Part shown: positions 6,786 through 7,530 of the stretch, one piece after another
Layout: each line of letters starts with the position of its first letter
Numbering within the stretch: the first letter of the stretch is position 1
DNA from: an uncultured Rikenellaceae bacterium
GTDB taxonomy: Bacteria > Bacteroidota > Bacteroidia > Bacteroidales > Rikenellaceae
Direction of reading: 5' to 3'
Length of the DNA: 7,530 bases
NCBI GenBank assembly: GCA_947037995.1
Contig: CAMQUV010000046.1
Span: forward strand, 1-7,530
Notes under the pieces: model-generated
The model's database searches: none
Told to the model about the DNA's origin: nothing
What the model saw: the letters and a program-made list of their open reading frames with translations, nothing else
Translations under genes and position numbers: made by a program

Positions 6786-7530
6786 ATGTTTAGATTCGCA
6801 GACCCCCAATATTTATATAGTCTACTATTAGTCCCGGCGCTGATACTGTTTTTCGTGTGGCATATACGTGCTAAACGTAGGCGTATGGAGCAGTTTGGAG
6901 ACCTCGACCTAATGCAACGAATGACACCTTATGCCTCACCAAAACGTGTGCGCAATAAGTTTATTTTAGTGTTAATTGCAGTAACCCTTTTGGCGCTGGC
7001 ATTGGCTCGCCCACAGTTTGGCGCTCAGATGAAAGAGGTTACTAGAGAGGGAATCGAGATTATGCTGGTTGTTGATGTGAGTAACTCTATGATGGCCGAG
7101 GATTTTAAACCAAGCCGATTAGAGCGCACGAAGCAGGCCATTTCGCAGTTGATAGACAGGTTGAGCGATGACCGCATCGGGATGGTTGTATTTGCTGGCG
7201 AGGCTTTTGTGCAGTTGCCAGTTACGTCGGATTATGTTTCGGCAAAAACTTTTGTACGGGCGCTTTCCACTGATATGATACCAACTCAGGGCACCTCGAT
7301 GGCCTCGGCGATAGAGCTCGCAACGCGGTCGTTTTCGGCTAAGAGCGAACGCTCACGGGCTATGATACTGATAAGTGATGGTGAGAGCCACGGCGACAAA
7401 CCGCTCCAGGCGGCCCAACAAGCTAAAGACGCATCGGTCATAATATACACCGTCGGAATAGGGACACCACAGGGTGCGCCGATTACAATGGGCGGCGATT
7501 TAATCAAGGACGACAAGGGTGAGATAGTGG
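6786..7530 (+). CDS. batB: BatB-like VWA-domain membrane protein (3' end outside window)
   Basis: The open frame runs from ATG 6786 to the window end, giving 248 codons with no stop. Membrane helices lie at about 9-26 and 57-75. The loop between them begins with the strongly basic RAKRRR, so it is cytoplasmic and the VWA domain is periplasmic. The MIDAS residues are present: D97, S99 and S101 in VVDVSNSMM, T170 in PTQGTSM, and D198 in LISDGE. RIGMVVFAGEAFVQLPVT (130-147) closely matches BatA at the same residue numbers, showing that the two genes are paralogues from an old tandem duplication. The expected C-terminal helix and any BatB tail lie beyond the edge. The start follows an A-rich leader (TTAAAAAAATATAAGA), 49 bases after batA. 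It is likely followed by batD and batE, which cannot be seen here. Confidence 0.92.
   Translation, partial: MFRFADPQYLYSLLLVPALILFFVWHIRAKRRRMEQFGDLDLMQRMTPYASPKRVRNKFILVLIAVTLLALALARPQFGAQMKEVTREGIEIMLVVDVSNSMMAEDFKPSRLERTKQAISQLIDRLSDDRIGMVVFAGEAFVQLPVTSDYVSAKTFVRALSTDMIPTQGTSMASAIELATRSFSAKSERSRAMILISDGESHGDKPLQAAQQAKDASVIIYTVGIGTPQGAPITMGGDLIKDDKGEIV

Noticed and set aside
7286..7516. Antisense frame of 76 codons near the right edge
   Set aside because: It lies wholly within the VWA domain of batB, which has clear motifs in the + frame.

Overview
The window looks like chromosomal DNA from a member of the Bacteroidota, most likely Bacteroidales. Three things point there. The gene set is a MoxR ATPase, a DUF58 protein, a DUF4381-like membrane protein and Bat-family TPR and VWA proteins. 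Starts lack Shine-Dalgarno sequences and are preceded instead by A/T-rich DNA. The proteins also carry family-typical sequence, such as the AspRS C-terminus and the conserved tail of BatC. I cannot assign a genus from the sequence alone. All nine genes lie on the + strand and are tightly packed, with the largest gap 90 bases. No RNA gene, insertion sequence, CRISPR array or phage feature is visible.

Left part (1-2008) is housekeeping. It holds the last 100 codons of aspartyl-tRNA synthetase (aspS). The signal recognition particle receptor gene ftsY follows, its start overlapping the aspS stop in a TAATG. Next is an intact endonuclease III gene (nth) with its catalytic Lys/Asp pair and four-cysteine iron-sulfur loop.

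Right part (2099-7530, running off the edge) is a Bat-type (Bacteroides aerotolerance) cluster in the order moxR, DUF58 gene, DUF4381-like membrane protein gene, batC, batA, batB (cut by the window end). Gaps are 13 to 49 bases, with one 14-base overlap, so a single transcript is likely. It probably starts in or near the 90-base gap at 2009-2098, or reads through from upstream.

How the cluster probably works: MoxR (AAA+ ATPase) and the DUF58 protein are soluble and cytoplasmic. The DUF4381-like protein has a signal peptide, an extracytoplasmic domain, one membrane helix and a cytoplasmic helical domain, so it could link the two compartments. BatC is exported and carries TPRs plus a charged linker. 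BatA and BatB are predicted to be membrane-anchored with their metal-binding VWA domains in the periplasm. MoxR/VWA systems are generally thought to be chaperone-like machines for protein maturation or metal insertion; the client here is unknown.

The main unusual points are batC lying before batA instead of after batB, and a repetitive Asp/Asn/Lys-coding tract in batC. I see no wholly new system in this window.
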